A stretch of DNA of 64,000 nucleotides from UBA6115 sp050953005. Its GTDB lineage: Bacteria > Bacillota > Clostridia > Christensenellales > Aristaeellaceae. Positions 9,859 to 18,179 of the stretch are shown here, piece after piece; the first letter of the stretch is position 1, and the number at the start of each line of letters is the position of its first letter. Both the position numbers and the translations under genes were made by a program. The notes below the pieces were generated by a model that saw nothing but the letters and a program-made list of their open reading frames with translations, searched no databases and was not told where the DNA came from. The stretch spans positions 1 to 64,000 of the forward strand of contig JBMNLV010000001.1 in NCBI GenBank assembly GCA_050953005.1, written 5' to 3'.

Positions 9859-10095
9859 CTCATCACCTTTCGTTTTTTTAGAGCCTCTCACCTTACTTAA
9901 CAGCCAAAACGTTAAAAATGTTGCACCGAAAACCGTTCTATTTGTTGAACGCTTTTTGCAAAGGCTAAGGCACCACCTTCACCACCGGCTAAAGCAAAGA
10001 CGAAGGAGTTCACATTAGGTAAATCCGCCTTTTAAAATGGTAATGGCGCTATATCGATGATGAATGCGATTTGTTTCAATAATTCGAAAGTGTCT

Positions 10096-10959
10096 TCAGT
10101 GCCCTGTATCAAGTCCGAGAGAAGATGACAATGCCACGCTGTCAGCATACATAAGCAATTGCACTGTTTCTTCTGCGGACTTGATGCTGAAGGTCTGGCC
10201 ACCTCTGTCCCAGACAAGAGTCCGGCCGTCAGCCGACTGCACAAGCAGCGCGGTGGTACCATCTGCAAGCGCATGGTAACTGAAGCTGGATGCCTCATTA
10301 AAGGTTGGCACGGCAGTGCCTTGGTACTCTGTAAAAAGCAACTGGCGCCCGTCTTCCCTTAAGAACATGGCAGCGGCATGATAAGCGTCCGTATCAACTC
10401 GATCAAGACGATAGGTTTCCGGTAGCCTGGGAAAGTACTTTCCTGACCACCTGGGTTTCGGGCTGAGCTCAGGAACCGGTGTCTGCGCAGCCTGAGTCGG
10501 TTCGATGGTTGGTATAGGGCTCGGGTCAGGTGTGGGCAAAGCTGATGGCATAGCACTGCTGGCTGTTAATGGAGGCACTGTTGCCGGCTCTATACTCGGA
10601 CTGATTGAAGTTGCAGGCGTCTGAAAGACACCCGGCGTACTGCTCCCAAAACCACATGGTGGCTGCGACAGCGACACCGTGTCCTTGGGAGGCCTGGAAA
10701 GCTGATACGCTCCCAGCATGACAAGAACCAGGCTTGCAGCAAGCGCTACATACCGCCAGACACGCTTGCCATGCCTGCGTAAACGCTTTCGCATATACGC
10801 TGCAACATCCTGTCTGTTCCTATGATACAGGGCGTCCACCTGATGACGAAAAACCGGGCGTTGATCCAGTTCCGTCTTCAAAGCCTGGACCTCTTCCTGC
10901 GCCAATTCCAGAAGGGCTTGATGCAACGTCTGATCCTGACGTTTGTTGCCTCCTGCCAC
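10096..10959 (-). CDS. Anti-sigma-factor-like single-pass membrane protein
   Basis: A 287-residue protein. A charged cytoplasmic N-terminus (1-68), one membrane helix (about 69-87), a Pro/Thr/Ser-rich extracytoplasmic linker (about 95-170) and a globular C-terminal domain of the DUF4367 kind (RLPETYRLDRV..., HYHALADGTTALLVQ-like pattern). This is the layout of anti-sigma factors of Bacillota ECF systems. The GTG start at 10959 has GGGAGG 7 bases upstream and directly follows the stop of a sigma-factor tail at 10961, the usual sigma/anti-sigma order. The cognate sigma gene is missing apart from that tail, so the protein is probably an orphan. It may have controlled the secreted SH3-like genes next door; that is inference. 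Confidence 0.6.
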   Translation of the reverse strand: MAGGNKRQDQTLHQALLELAQEEVQALKTELDQRPVFRHQVDALYHRNRQDVAAYMRKRLRRHGKRVWRYVALAASLVLVMLGAYQLSRPPKDTVSLSQPPCGFGSSTPGVFQTPATSISPSIEPATVPPLTASSAMPSALPTPDPSPIPTIEPTQAAQTPVPELSPKPRWSGKYFPRLPETYRLDRVDTDAYHAAAMFLREDGRQLLFTEYQGTAVPTFNEASSFSYHALADGTTALLVQSADGRTLVWDRGGQTFSIKSAEETVQLLMYADSVALSSSLGLDTGH

Positions 10960-11198
10960 CTCAATCCCTCCCTTCTGCCAGCATTTCCCTGAGACGTTTT
11001 CGTCCCCGCCAGCGTTGCGACGCTTTCAATGGCTGCGCCACGGGTGATAAGGTGGTGCGCCCGCTTGCGCCGATCACCTTTTTCGTAGTAGGTGATACGG
11101 TTTTCAATCTGCTGTTTCTTGTGTTGGAGCTGCGAGAGCTTGCGTTCATTTTCCGCTTTCTCCGCTTCCAGTTGTGGGATGGTTTTCTGTTTTGCCAT
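10878..11198 (-). CDS. DUF3847-like mobile-element protein, C-terminus replaced
   Basis: Starts at ATG 11198 with AGGAGG 9 bases upstream. The first about 60 residues (MAKQKTIPQLEAEKAENERK, then a coiled coil, RITYYEKGDRRKRAHHLITRGAAIES) look like the small DUF3847 proteins that precede relaxase genes in Bacillota mobilisable elements. After residue 60 the similarity ends and the frame runs through the sigma-factor remnant into the next gene, so the last about 45 residues are chimeric. No relaxase gene follows. It is probably the edge of an incompletely lost or integrated mobilisable element. Confidence 0.55.
   Translation of the reverse strand: MAKQKTIPQLEAEKAENERKLSQLQHKKQQIENRITYYEKGDRRKRAHHLITRGAAIESVATLAGTKTSQGNAGRREGLRWQEATNVRIRRCIKPFWNWRRKRSRL
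10961..11035 (-). pseudogene. 3' remnant of an ECF-type sigma factor gene
   Basis: Frame ending at TGA 10961-10963 reads ASQRWRGRKRLREMLAEGRD, which matches the end of sigma-70 region 4 (…SRLHRARKRLRE.L…). It stops one base before the start of the anti-sigma-like gene. Upstream of about 11035 the sequence belongs to a DUF3847-like gene in another frame, so the sigma gene was cut. Confidence 0.55.
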
Positions 11199-11240
11199 AG
11201 TGCATGACCTCCTTTGTTTTTGTGTGGGGATATAAAAAGA

Positions 11241-11345
11241 CCACCTACCGAAGATCGGTAAACGGTCTATGTAAGGTGTTCGATTTTCAGACTTGTCGTT
11301 TGGGAATGGTTTGTCAAAACCGTTCCCAAATGACAAGTACGCAGG
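11241..11345. repeat. Inverted repeats upstream of the DUF3847 gene (possible oriT)
   Basis: The main feature is a long imperfect inverted repeat at 11291-11338: ACTTGTCGTTTGGGAATGG pairs with the mirrored CCGTTCCCAAATGACAAGT, with a short A/T-rich loop. A smaller palindrome, TACCGAAGATCGGTA, lies at about 11248-11262. Strong inverted repeats in front of DUF3847/relaxase genes are typical of transfer origins of mobilisable elements; the nick site cannot be recognised. Confidence 0.45.
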
Positions 11346-11569
11346 GATAGCCGCATAGCGGCGCAAGGGGGCGCGGGTCTCCGGTGGAGACCTCAAAATG
11401 CAAAGCATTTTGAAACGCTGACCGAGCCGACAGGCGAGACCAGCCCCTTGTACGGAACGAAGTGACGCAAAACAGCCCGGACTTCAATCGTCCGGGCTGT
11501 CTGCCTTGCAGAGCGCACATACAGGGCTGCCCCTGTATAGAAGTGCGCCCTTTGTTTCAAAGGGATTGT
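11346..11569. other. Gene-free hairpin-rich stretch
   Basis: About 220 bases without a credible gene but with a series of short perfect hairpins: AGCCGCATAGCGGC, GGTCTCCGGTGGAGACC, AAAATGCAAAGCATTTT, a CAGCCCGGAC/GTCCGGGCTG stem, GCGCAC…GTGCGC with an inner CAGGG/CCCTG stem, and CCCTTTGTTTCAAAGGG just after the HEPN-type gene. The last could terminate the SPFH operon. The series looks like the mobilisation region of a mobile element. Confidence 0.4.
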
Positions 11570-12145
11570 TTAGCTCTGCGCCTTTTTATACTCGCACTCT
11601 CCATTTTCAATTAAATCAATCCATTTAATCAAAGTGCTTTTTCGTAGAATCATTCTTGCCGATACTTTTAAATGGTCGGAATTCTTTTTGGGCTGAACGT
11701 CCTCAAGAACAAATACACATTCTCCGTCAACATCAACCATGTTCAATCGACAGTGTGCAAATGCATTTCTGATGTGATAGAATACACTCAGAAATTGATT
11801 CCCTTGATTATCATAGATACAGATTCTTTCACGAGAAAAATCAGATGGAAATGTTTCTTTCAAATCCGCTTTTTCTAAGGCCACCTCCATTTCATCGTAA
11901 CCCTTTGCAGAAAAGAGTAATTCATAAGTGGATGCGTTCTGCCTCAATTGCTTATTTAGATAATACGGCTTTTTCCATGGAGCAGTCCATCCATACTCTA
12001 ACAAGTTTTTTCTCATGGATGATAAATTTTCACAAGGTGAATGGAATACAAAGAAGATTACTATTCTAAACAAGTCTTTGTCGTTAAACCGATCTGGAGC
12101 AATCCAATTTATCCACTCCGGATTGCGTTCTGTTATTGTGGCCAT
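11570..12145 (-). CDS. HEPN-domain-like protein
   Basis: A 191-residue protein of mostly helical composition. Residues 126-131 read RNAFAH within FYHIRNAFAHCRL, the R-x4-H motif of HEPN domains; in that superfamily the Arg and His form the RNase active site of many toxins and antiviral effectors. The start ATG 12145 has AGGAGA 7 bases upstream. It is the last gene of a four-gene operon, 50 bases after the TPR protein. HEPN assignment rests on the motif and its helical setting; RNase activity and a toxin or immune role are inference. Confidence 0.55.
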   Translation of the reverse strand: MATITERNPEWINWIAPDRFNDKDLFRIVIFFVFHSPCENLSSMRKNLLEYGWTAPWKKPYYLNKQLRQNASTYELLFSAKGYDEMEVALEKADLKETFPSDFSRERICIYDNQGNQFLSVFYHIRNAFAHCRLNMVDVDGECVFVLEDVQPKKNSDHLKVSARMILRKSTLIKWIDLIENGECEYKKAQS

Positions 12146-12195
12146 ATTGTTCTCCTGCGAAACACGCCGGGACTATTGCCTCGGCGTGTGACTCT

Positions 12196-13554
12196 TTATC
12201 TTGCCTTTGTGAGTTCGGTATTAATTTCGTTGACTCTCTTCTGAAGCGGCTCGATTTTCTTTTCAATTTCTTTTTTCGCGGACTCCATCCTGTCAATGAC
12301 CTTTTTTAGTTCCAGATTAACTTCATCAATCTTTTCTTGGATAACCTTTTTCTCTTTTCCTTTAAAGATACCGAGAGAACTCTTCTCCGCGGATAACGAA
12401 TTTATACGGCCTTGGATATTTTCTTTCTCGGTACTGCCTGGAATGTTACTGATTTCTGCTTGTAACGAGGCGATTTGTTCTTGCAAACCAGCTCTTTCGC
12501 TTTCAAGAGCAGTTTTTTCATCTGTATGTTCAGACCAATACTCATCGAAACGCTTTTTCGCTTCCTCTTTCTCTTTCTTTTCCTTTGCATCCTTGATAGC
12601 CTTTATTTTCGATTCGTAATCACGAATTAATCCTCGGCGGAAATTTTTAGCTTCATCTGTCAACATCCATTCTTTATGCCAACTCCTACCCCAATCAGTA
12701 ATGTTGTAATCCCAAGAACAGCTATCAATAGCTTGTTTGTGAAGGTGAATAAGATTTTCATATCTCTGGATATCATCTTCGTCATCTTCGTCACACAAAC
12801 TAATTGCTCTTTCCAACAAGGCTGTACAATATCCGATTCTTTCAATATATCTCTGCCACTCATATTTGTTGGCACGATCATCCGAATCGTCGGGATCGCC
12901 ATTGTAGTCCGGGAAAATAACATCTTGATATGCTTTAACTACAGATTGGTTAATGGTTGTTGCAATCGGGGCCATCAATTCAGATAATGAAATAACCACG
13001 CCAGCCTGCGAAATGATCTGAACCAATGTATTAAGGATAGAAGTTATATCAGATGTAAATCCATTTGCTTCTTCCTGATCTGGCCATTTTGCAAAACGCT
13101 GACCACGCAAAGAAATCATTGCTTTCGAAAGGTTAATAATTTGCTCTTTCGCCTGCTCGGTGAGTTCTTCTTTCTCCTCTTCAGGTGCGTTTGTGATCGC
13201 TTTTGCAAATGCTGAAACGCTCTCGGAAACTCTTGAATTTTGCAAGGTGGATTGCCAGCCGGTCGCCTTTCCTTTTAAGAACCAAGCTTTATAGTTTGTC
13301 GGATCAATTTCGATGATTTTATTGCAGTAAGATTCGGCCTCGGCATTATTGTCTGCATCGTATGCATTATTCGCCATTTCAAGGTAATTCTCGATCATGT
13401 GGGTATTATCCACACGAACGGTACCTTTAATTTCCTGAACCTTTTCTTTCATTCTGTCGGCACTGTGTTCCATGCCACAGCTATCACACACGGCGATGCC
13501 GCCAGCACCCATAACAAGTTTTCCACCGCAAAGGTCGCAAACTAACGCTGCCAT
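12196..13554 (-). CDS. Zinc-ribbon/TPR/coiled-coil protein
   Basis: A 452-residue cytoplasmic protein. A zinc ribbon is at residues 6-26 (C6-x2-C9, C23-x2-C26). A TPR-like helical stretch lies around 57-110 (YLEMANNAYDADNNAEAESY, then IIEIDPTNYKAW). A helical middle part carries an acidic patch (DEDDEDD near 255), and a long charged coiled coil runs from about 310 to the end. AGGAGG precedes the ATG at 13554, which is 15 bases after the stop of the membrane protein. The organisation suggests a scaffold that brings partners to the membrane protein or SPFH assembly. No enzymatic motif seen. Confidence 0.7.
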   Translation of the reverse strand: MAALVCDLCGGKLVMGAGGIAVCDSCGMEHSADRMKEKVQEIKGTVRVDNTHMIENYLEMANNAYDADNNAEAESYCNKIIEIDPTNYKAWFLKGKATGWQSTLQNSRVSESVSAFAKAITNAPEEEKEELTEQAKEQIINLSKAMISLRGQRFAKWPDQEEANGFTSDITSILNTLVQIISQAGVVISLSELMAPIATTINQSVVKAYQDVIFPDYNGDPDDSDDRANKYEWQRYIERIGYCTALLERAISLCDEDDEDDIQRYENLIHLHKQAIDSCSWDYNITDWGRSWHKEWMLTDEAKNFRRGLIRDYESKIKAIKDAKEKKEKEEAKKRFDEYWSEHTDEKTALESERAGLQEQIASLQAEISNIPGSTEKENIQGRINSLSAEKSSLGIFKGKEKKVIQEKIDEVNLELKKVIDRMESAKKEIEKKIEPLQKRVNEINTELTKAR

Positions 13555-13569
13555 TTTATTTCCTCCTCA

Positions 13570-14238
13570 TTATTTCAGAATTTTGCATTTTTTGTTTCGC
13601 TCATCCAAAAGCGAAGTGAGTTCGGTTATGAGTTCCACCTTATTTGTCGCTGTTTTCAGTTCCAAAACCTTGGTGGAGATTTTGTTTTCCAAATCCGCTA
13701 ACTGCTCATTGCTCATAGGATCGGAAAAACGAATTTTTTCAGCAAGCTGTGTAAGCGCCGCTTTTATATCAGTATCTGCCTCGGCAGCAGCTATCAGCTC
13801 GACATCAGCCTGCAGTTCCCGAATGTAGAAAACCTTTTTCTGTACTTTTGCTTCGACTCGTTCAATTTCGTTACGTCCCGCATCAGCGGAAATCATATAC
13901 ACCGCAGAAACGCCGGCAATAACGGAACACACCACGATTGCGCTCCATGCAGGAAGCGTCGGCACAAACAGTAACACAGCAAATGCAACAGTCTGAACGA
14001 TTGCATATACAATTCCGATGTGTACAACAGGCAAACCAAGGAACTTGCTTTTTAGAGCTTCCTTGCTAAGTGCTTTATTCCAAATGAAGATCTGTGCTGC
14101 AAATGCCGCAACGGTAAATACATAAGCAATCCAGAATGTTGCCGTTTTCGTTGTTGGAACAGCAAAGGCGATAATGCTTATCAGCGCAAACAAAATACCA
14201 AGGATCACATATCCTTTTGTGCTATTCTTTTTCATCAT
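13570..14238 (-). CDS. Small multi-pass membrane protein with coiled-coil tail
   Basis: About 222 residues from ATG 14238, which overlaps the stop of the SPFH gene (TGATG) and follows GGGAGGG. Four hydrophobic segments lie in the first half (two pairs: GYVILGILFALISIIAF and FWIAYVFTVAAFAAQIF, then IGIVYAIVQTVAFAVLLF and SAIVVCSVIAGVSAVYM). A charged, helical cytoplasmic tail of about 100 residues with heptad-like repeats follows. I do not recognise the family. Translational coupling with the SPFH gene suggests a stoichiometric membrane partner. Confidence 0.65.
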   Translation of the reverse strand: MMKKNSTKGYVILGILFALISIIAFAVPTTKTATFWIAYVFTVAAFAAQIFIWNKALSKEALKSKFLGLPVVHIGIVYAIVQTVAFAVLLFVPTLPAWSAIVVCSVIAGVSAVYMISADAGRNEIERVEAKVQKKVFYIRELQADVELIAAAEADTDIKAALTQLAEKIRFSDPMSNEQLADLENKISTKVLELKTATNKVELITELTSLLDERNKKCKILK

Positions 14239-15413
14239 CAGCCCTCCCTTTTCGTTCCGCATTTCGGACAAAAATTACCAGGTTTAATGAACTTGAAGCC
14301 ACATTTCAAACAAATATCAGACGGCGCTTGCGGTGCGCCGCATTCATCACAAAAAGCGGCTCCCGGGGTCAGTTCTGCACCACATTGATCACAGAATTTA
14401 TTTGCAGCAGTTTGAGGTTGGACGGTACCTATACCAGCGAAAGCATCAGATACAACACCTCCGACCATACCACCAACAGTTCCACCAACTCCTGCCATCA
14501 TGCCCAAGCCAATTCCCATATTAGAGAACTGTCCGGCCGCTTCGTTATTGGCTGCATCCTGCGCCACATCAAATCCACGCTCTTGCTGATAGGTGTAGCC
14601 TTCCTGCATACGCTTGGTTGCTTGTGCTTGAGAATCAATAACTATCTTTTGCGCTTCGGTATGAGCATGAATCACATCGGTCTGCTGACGAAGTTTTGCT
14701 TCTGCAATATCGGCGTACTGGCGGAAATGCAGTTCCTTGAATTTTTCATACTGCGGATCTCCGTCCGGTTTGACGATGGTGGTAACATAAAAGCGTTTCA
14801 GATGCACACCATAGTCCAGAAAATCCGGTACAAGTCTGGAGTGAATGTCAGCGGAGAAGGTTTCCAAGCTCTCATCAATCTCGAATATATTGATGGCATT
14901 GGCTCTTATGGTCTGTGCGATATAGGTTTTTACTTTTGCCATCAATATGCTGCGAAAATAGGTTGTAAGCTGCTGGCGATCCAGCACACGCTCCGTGCCA
15001 ACCAATTTTACAAGCAGTTTTCGGGAATCATCAACGCTGAGCGACATTTCACCGCTTGCACCAATGGACAAAGGGAACTTGTAAGTAGGTTCAACATACT
15101 GAACTTTACTGTCCGTTCCCCAACGGATTGCCATTTGTTCGGTCTTATTGATAAAATAGACCTCGCAATGGAATGCAGACTCTCCACCAGTGGGGATATT
15201 GATCAATCTGCGTAGGATAGGAATGTTCTGCGTCTCTAAGGTGTGCCTACCAGGACCGAACAAATCCAACGCTTGGCCATTTAGGAAAAGGATTGCTTCC
15301 TGCGATTCATGTACAATTAGCTGTGTGGTTGTATTAAAATCTTCGCAAGGATGCTTCCATATGAAGGTGCTGTTATTGCCTTCATATTTGATGATATTGG
15401 CAATATTTGCCAT
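14238..15413 (-). CDS. SPFH-domain protein with C-terminal zinc ribbons (YdjI-like)
   Basis: A 391-residue protein with an SPFH (virion core protein/YdjI-like) domain over about residues 20-250 and a helical stretch with Ala/Gln-rich repeats (AEAKLRQQTDVIHAHTEAQK). A Gly/Met-rich linker with GMMAGVGGTVGGMVGGVV follows, then two zinc ribbons at the C-terminus: CDQC…CDEC and CLKC…CPKC. YdjI of Bacillus subtilis has been linked to PspA and membrane stress. The ATG 15413 follows AGGAGGCGG. It is the first gene of the operon; a complete IS begins 27 bases upstream, between the gene and a good promoter at 17115-17143. Confidence 0.8.
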   Translation of the reverse strand: MANIANIIKYEGNNSTFIWKHPCEDFNTTTQLIVHESQEAILFLNGQALDLFGPGRHTLETQNIPILRRLINIPTGGESAFHCEVYFINKTEQMAIRWGTDSKVQYVEPTYKFPLSIGASGEMSLSVDDSRKLLVKLVGTERVLDRQQLTTYFRSILMAKVKTYIAQTIRANAINIFEIDESLETFSADIHSRLVPDFLDYGVHLKRFYVTTIVKPDGDPQYEKFKELHFRQYADIAEAKLRQQTDVIHAHTEAQKIVIDSQAQATKRMQEGYTYQQERGFDVAQDAANNEAAGQFSNMGIGLGMMAGVGGTVGGMVGGVVSDAFAGIGTVQPQTAANKFCDQCGAELTPGAAFCDECGAPQAPSDICLKCGFKFIKPGNFCPKCGTKREG

Positions 15414-15439
15414 GACGCCGCCTCCTTCGATTTTTATTG

Positions 15440-17072
15440 TAGTGTCTCCTGAATAACCAACAATTCAGCCACACAGGCACGCCAACGGTACCGGCGTGTC
15501 TGTTTTTGTGCTTTCCGACCGGCGAAATAGCGCTGCCAAAAAGAGCCAAATGTAGAGCCTCAGCCGCCTGAACAGGTTCCGGGTCAGGATGGCGGCATGA
15601 ATGTCCACCTCGCTGGTGTGTTTCTGCCGCATCATCACCAGATCAAGCCCATATCGGCGCTTGCAAACACCGATACATCCCTCAATATGACTCCGCTCTC
15701 CTGACTCCTGTCGCTCCAGTGCCAGCGCTTCCTCATACACCTGTCGGTCTTTGGGTGGTCGTCCCAGTTTGGGACCATTCAACCGGATGCCACGCTCCCT
15801 GCACCAGGTGAGATTCTCCCTCGTTCGGTAGATCCTGTCTACCAGTCCCCGCTCCGGATAGTGGCCCGTTTGCTCCTTGTATCGCTCCATCGAAGCCATC
15901 AGTGTTTTGCTTTCGTTGAAGGCATCCCACGAGATTTCCTCAATCCTCGCATAGCCATCGCTCAGGCTCAGCGCCACCTTCGCACCGAACTCCACCGACA
16001 CTGCCGCCTTGCCCCGAACAATCGGTCGCACCCAGGGCTGGTGCAGGCTTACAATCCGGTCATCCACCCGGTGCGTATTGCTGTCATACATCTCCTGCTG
16101 CTGCGCGTACAGCAGCTGGATCACTGCCATGCGCTCCAGCTCCTTTGCGCTCAGCGCGTCCGGATATTTGCTCAGGATGGCTTCCAGATAACCGAGGTTC
16201 CGTTTGACATAGCCCAGCTGCTGACGAATCGCTTTGCGAATCTTCTTGCGCGTTGGTTTCCGGTCCCGGGCAAACCGCAGCCAGTCCCGCCTGGCCAGGT
16301 TCCGGTAGGTTCTGGGCTTATTACCTTCCGTTGCGCCTGCCTTGTGCGCTGTATCAATCATCCCTTCCAGCAGCTCCCGCCCTTCGTTGAGCAGCGAAGC
16401 ATCGGTGGGAAAACGGATGTTCTGCGGAACACAGGTCGCGTCCAGGATCAGCGTCCCTCGGTTGACCGGGCCTCCTCCCTCACTGTCAGCGTCATCATGA
16501 TTGTCGTCATCGGAACCAGGCTCCTTTTCTGCTTTCACCTTTTTACGGCCAATCACATAGTCATTCAACTCTGACAACATCTCCGGCGTGATCCGCTCCC
16601 GAAACCACGTCATCACGCTGGGGTCAAAGGGCCTGACGTTGGTATATTCCGCAAACCCCAGGAAGTACTGCAGATAGGGGTTCTCCCGGATCTCTTCCAC
16701 CGTGTCCTCATCTGAAAAACCATAGCGCTTCTTGATAATCAAAGAGCCGATGGCCATCCGGGCCGACTTTGCCGGCTTCCCCTCCCGGGGGTTGCTAAAC
16801 AGTGCAGCATACCGCTCCTCAAAGACTTCCCAGGGGATGAGCTCCGACATCCTTACCCATCTGTTCTCGGAATTCAGCCTGACGCCACCAAACAGCGTCG
16901 CGTCTTCAAAAAAGGTCGCCTGGCGTGCTTTCTTCTCGTACATACCGTTTCATCTCCAGTTCAAGTGCAAGGGTTTTGCGTGCTTTCTGCAATTATCCTT
17001 GCACACATGATACCAGAAAATGGCCGGAAGATGTGGATTTGTCTTGTGTTTGGAGTTGTTCAGCAGACACTA
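15440..17072 (-). mobile_element. Complete insertion sequence with DUF772-type transposase
   Basis: Ends are imperfect inverted repeats: left TAGTGTCTCCTGAATAACC at 15440, right (read inward) TAGTGTCTGCTGAACAACT ending at 17072. The element is about 1633 bp with one transposase gene. The bases TTG (CAA on the minus strand) flank both sides and may be the target duplication. The same terminal motif recurs at 19634-19655 and 58074-58893, so this IS family has been active here. Confidence 0.75.
15465..16943 (-). CDS. DDE transposase with DUF772 N-terminal domain (IS1182/IS5-like)
   Basis: A 492-residue transposase. The N-terminal DUF772-like part contains ELIPWEVFEERYAALF, the SLIIKKRYGFSDEDTVEEI segment and the YLQYFLGF motif. 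The acidic catalytic residues are likely in LILDATCVPQNIRFPTD (first Asp), the middle SVEFGAKVALSLSDG block, and ERSHIEGCIGVCKRRYGLD (Glu). It fills the IS almost end to end. An N-terminal homologue with an internal deletion lies at 58143-58890. Intact reading frame, so possibly active. Exact IS family not settled. Confidence 0.8.
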   Translation of the reverse strand: MYEKKARQATFFEDATLFGGVRLNSENRWVRMSELIPWEVFEERYAALFSNPREGKPAKSARMAIGSLIIKKRYGFSDEDTVEEIRENPYLQYFLGFAEYTNVRPFDPSVMTWFRERITPEMLSELNDYVIGRKKVKAEKEPGSDDDNHDDADSEGGGPVNRGTLILDATCVPQNIRFPTDASLLNEGRELLEGMIDTAHKAGATEGNKPRTYRNLARRDWLRFARDRKPTRKKIRKAIRQQLGYVKRNLGYLEAILSKYPDALSAKELERMAVIQLLYAQQQEMYDSNTHRVDDRIVSLHQPWVRPIVRGKAAVSVEFGAKVALSLSDGYARIEEISWDAFNESKTLMASMERYKEQTGHYPERGLVDRIYRTRENLTWCRERGIRLNGPKLGRPPKDRQVYEEALALERQESGERSHIEGCIGVCKRRYGLDLVMMRQKHTSEVDIHAAILTRNLFRRLRLYIWLFLAALFRRSESTKTDTPVPLACLCG

Positions 17073-17114
17073 TTGTACTTTTACAAATCAGGACATTAAA
17101 TTATATTCTTTAAG

Positions 17115-17143
17115 ATTATACTACAAAATGCATGATTTTTCAA
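17115..17143 (-). promoter_or_regulatory. Probable native promoter of the SPFH operon, displaced by the IS
   Basis: On the minus strand TTGAAA (17143-17138) and TATAAT (17120-17115) are 17 bases apart, reading towards the SPFH gene. Without the IS the -10 box would lie about 70 bases from the SPFH start codon. The IS at 15440-17072 now separates them by about 1.6 kb, with its transposase in the same direction. Confidence 0.6.
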
Positions 17144-17183
17144 GGTGTTGTGCCGAGCATTTTCGAGCATTTTTGTAGGCATT

Positions 17184-17989
17184 TTTGTAGGAGTGTCAAA
17201 CATAGGTAACACAATGGGCGCAATTCTGGCAGCAGCCCGGTGTCAAGGGAAAGGTGGAGATTTGCGAAGCAAATACTACCTGACCTTGACACCGCTTCCT
17301 TGGTAGAATTCAGGGCGGCTCAATGGCTCGGCATTGAGCCTTGATTACATCACCCCCTGATAAAGGCCCAGCGCTTTATTGGGCGAGCTCATCCCAAGAC
17401 AGGTCATGATGTAATCGTTAGACACAGCCTGGTACCTGGCCAACTGTCTTCTTCCATCCTCCAGACTGTACATCCGCATCTTCCGGTAGAACCTTAGCTC
17501 ATCCGTTCGGTGCTGACGCTCAACCTTGCCGTTATGCCGGGGTGTGGCGATCCGGATGCGGTGGTACGCTATCCCCATGTCCTGAAACGCCTGCTCAAAC
17601 AGCGTCTTGTGTTTGGATTTGGTGACCAGCAGCGCATTCGTGAACTCCGTTCCATTGTCTGTCTGTATCGCTCTGATGGGGAAGGGTGATCGCCTTACCA
17701 GCTTCTCCAGAAAGTCCCGCGCGCTGTACGTGCTGTGTTCATCGTACATCTCACGATAGGTCCAGCGGCTGCATTCGTCCTTGGCCGTAAACTGATAGTA
17801 TTTCCCGCCATCCAACACACAGTACGAAGGCACATACTTCACAACCAACTGCAGTTTCTGACCAGGATAGTCTGCGCGTTGGTAGGGCTTGGGCTTGCGT
17901 TCCTTCCGTTTCTTGACAGTCGATTTCCCAAGCCCTTCCAGATAATCCGCGTCATCGGGCCTGTCCGCCAGCAGCATCATGAACAGCAT
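17184..17989 (-). mobile_element. Truncated IS481-like element
   Basis: One end is TGTAGGAGTGTCAAACATAGG at about 17184. The matching opposite end, TGTTTGACACTCCTGCA, appears at 19568, beyond an unrelated gene. Between 17184 and the transposase stop lies a 10-base inverted pair (GGTGTCAAGG/CCTTGACACC, 17240-17292) and a CTCAATG/CATTGAG hairpin. The 5' part of the transposase is missing, so the element has been broken by deletion or a later rearrangement. Confidence 0.6.
17345..17989 (-). pseudogene. IS481-type transposase, C-terminal two thirds
   Basis: 214 codons of an rve-type integrase core with its three acidic residues: Asp in FTAKDECSRW, Asp in IQTDNGTEF and Glu in HNGKVERQHR. Full IS481 transposases are about 310-350 residues with an N-terminal HTH, which is absent here. 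The frame opens at an internal Met without a ribosome site. Confidence 0.75.
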
Positions 17990-18179
17990 CAGGGAACGTC
18001 CTTTTTACATGATCATAACCTCAGTGTACAGCAATGGTAAGAGCAAATGCAAAGGTTTTCTTTGCCTTGTCCCCGCTTTGGCTGATTGTTCTCACAAGCG
18101 ATGATTACCCATTTCCCGGTATAAAGAAGCACAGGCATATCAGCGCAGCGTGCAGACAAGGTCTTTTTCTATCCGCCCC

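Noticed and set aside
11291..11338. Considered as an intrinsic terminator
   Set aside because: Long stem but no T-run on either strand; better explained as a mobilisation-type inverted repeat.
14217..15215. 332-codon plus-strand frame opposite the SPFH gene
   Set aside because: Antisense shadow of a clear SPFH gene; no ribosome site and Cys/His-rich nonsense composition.
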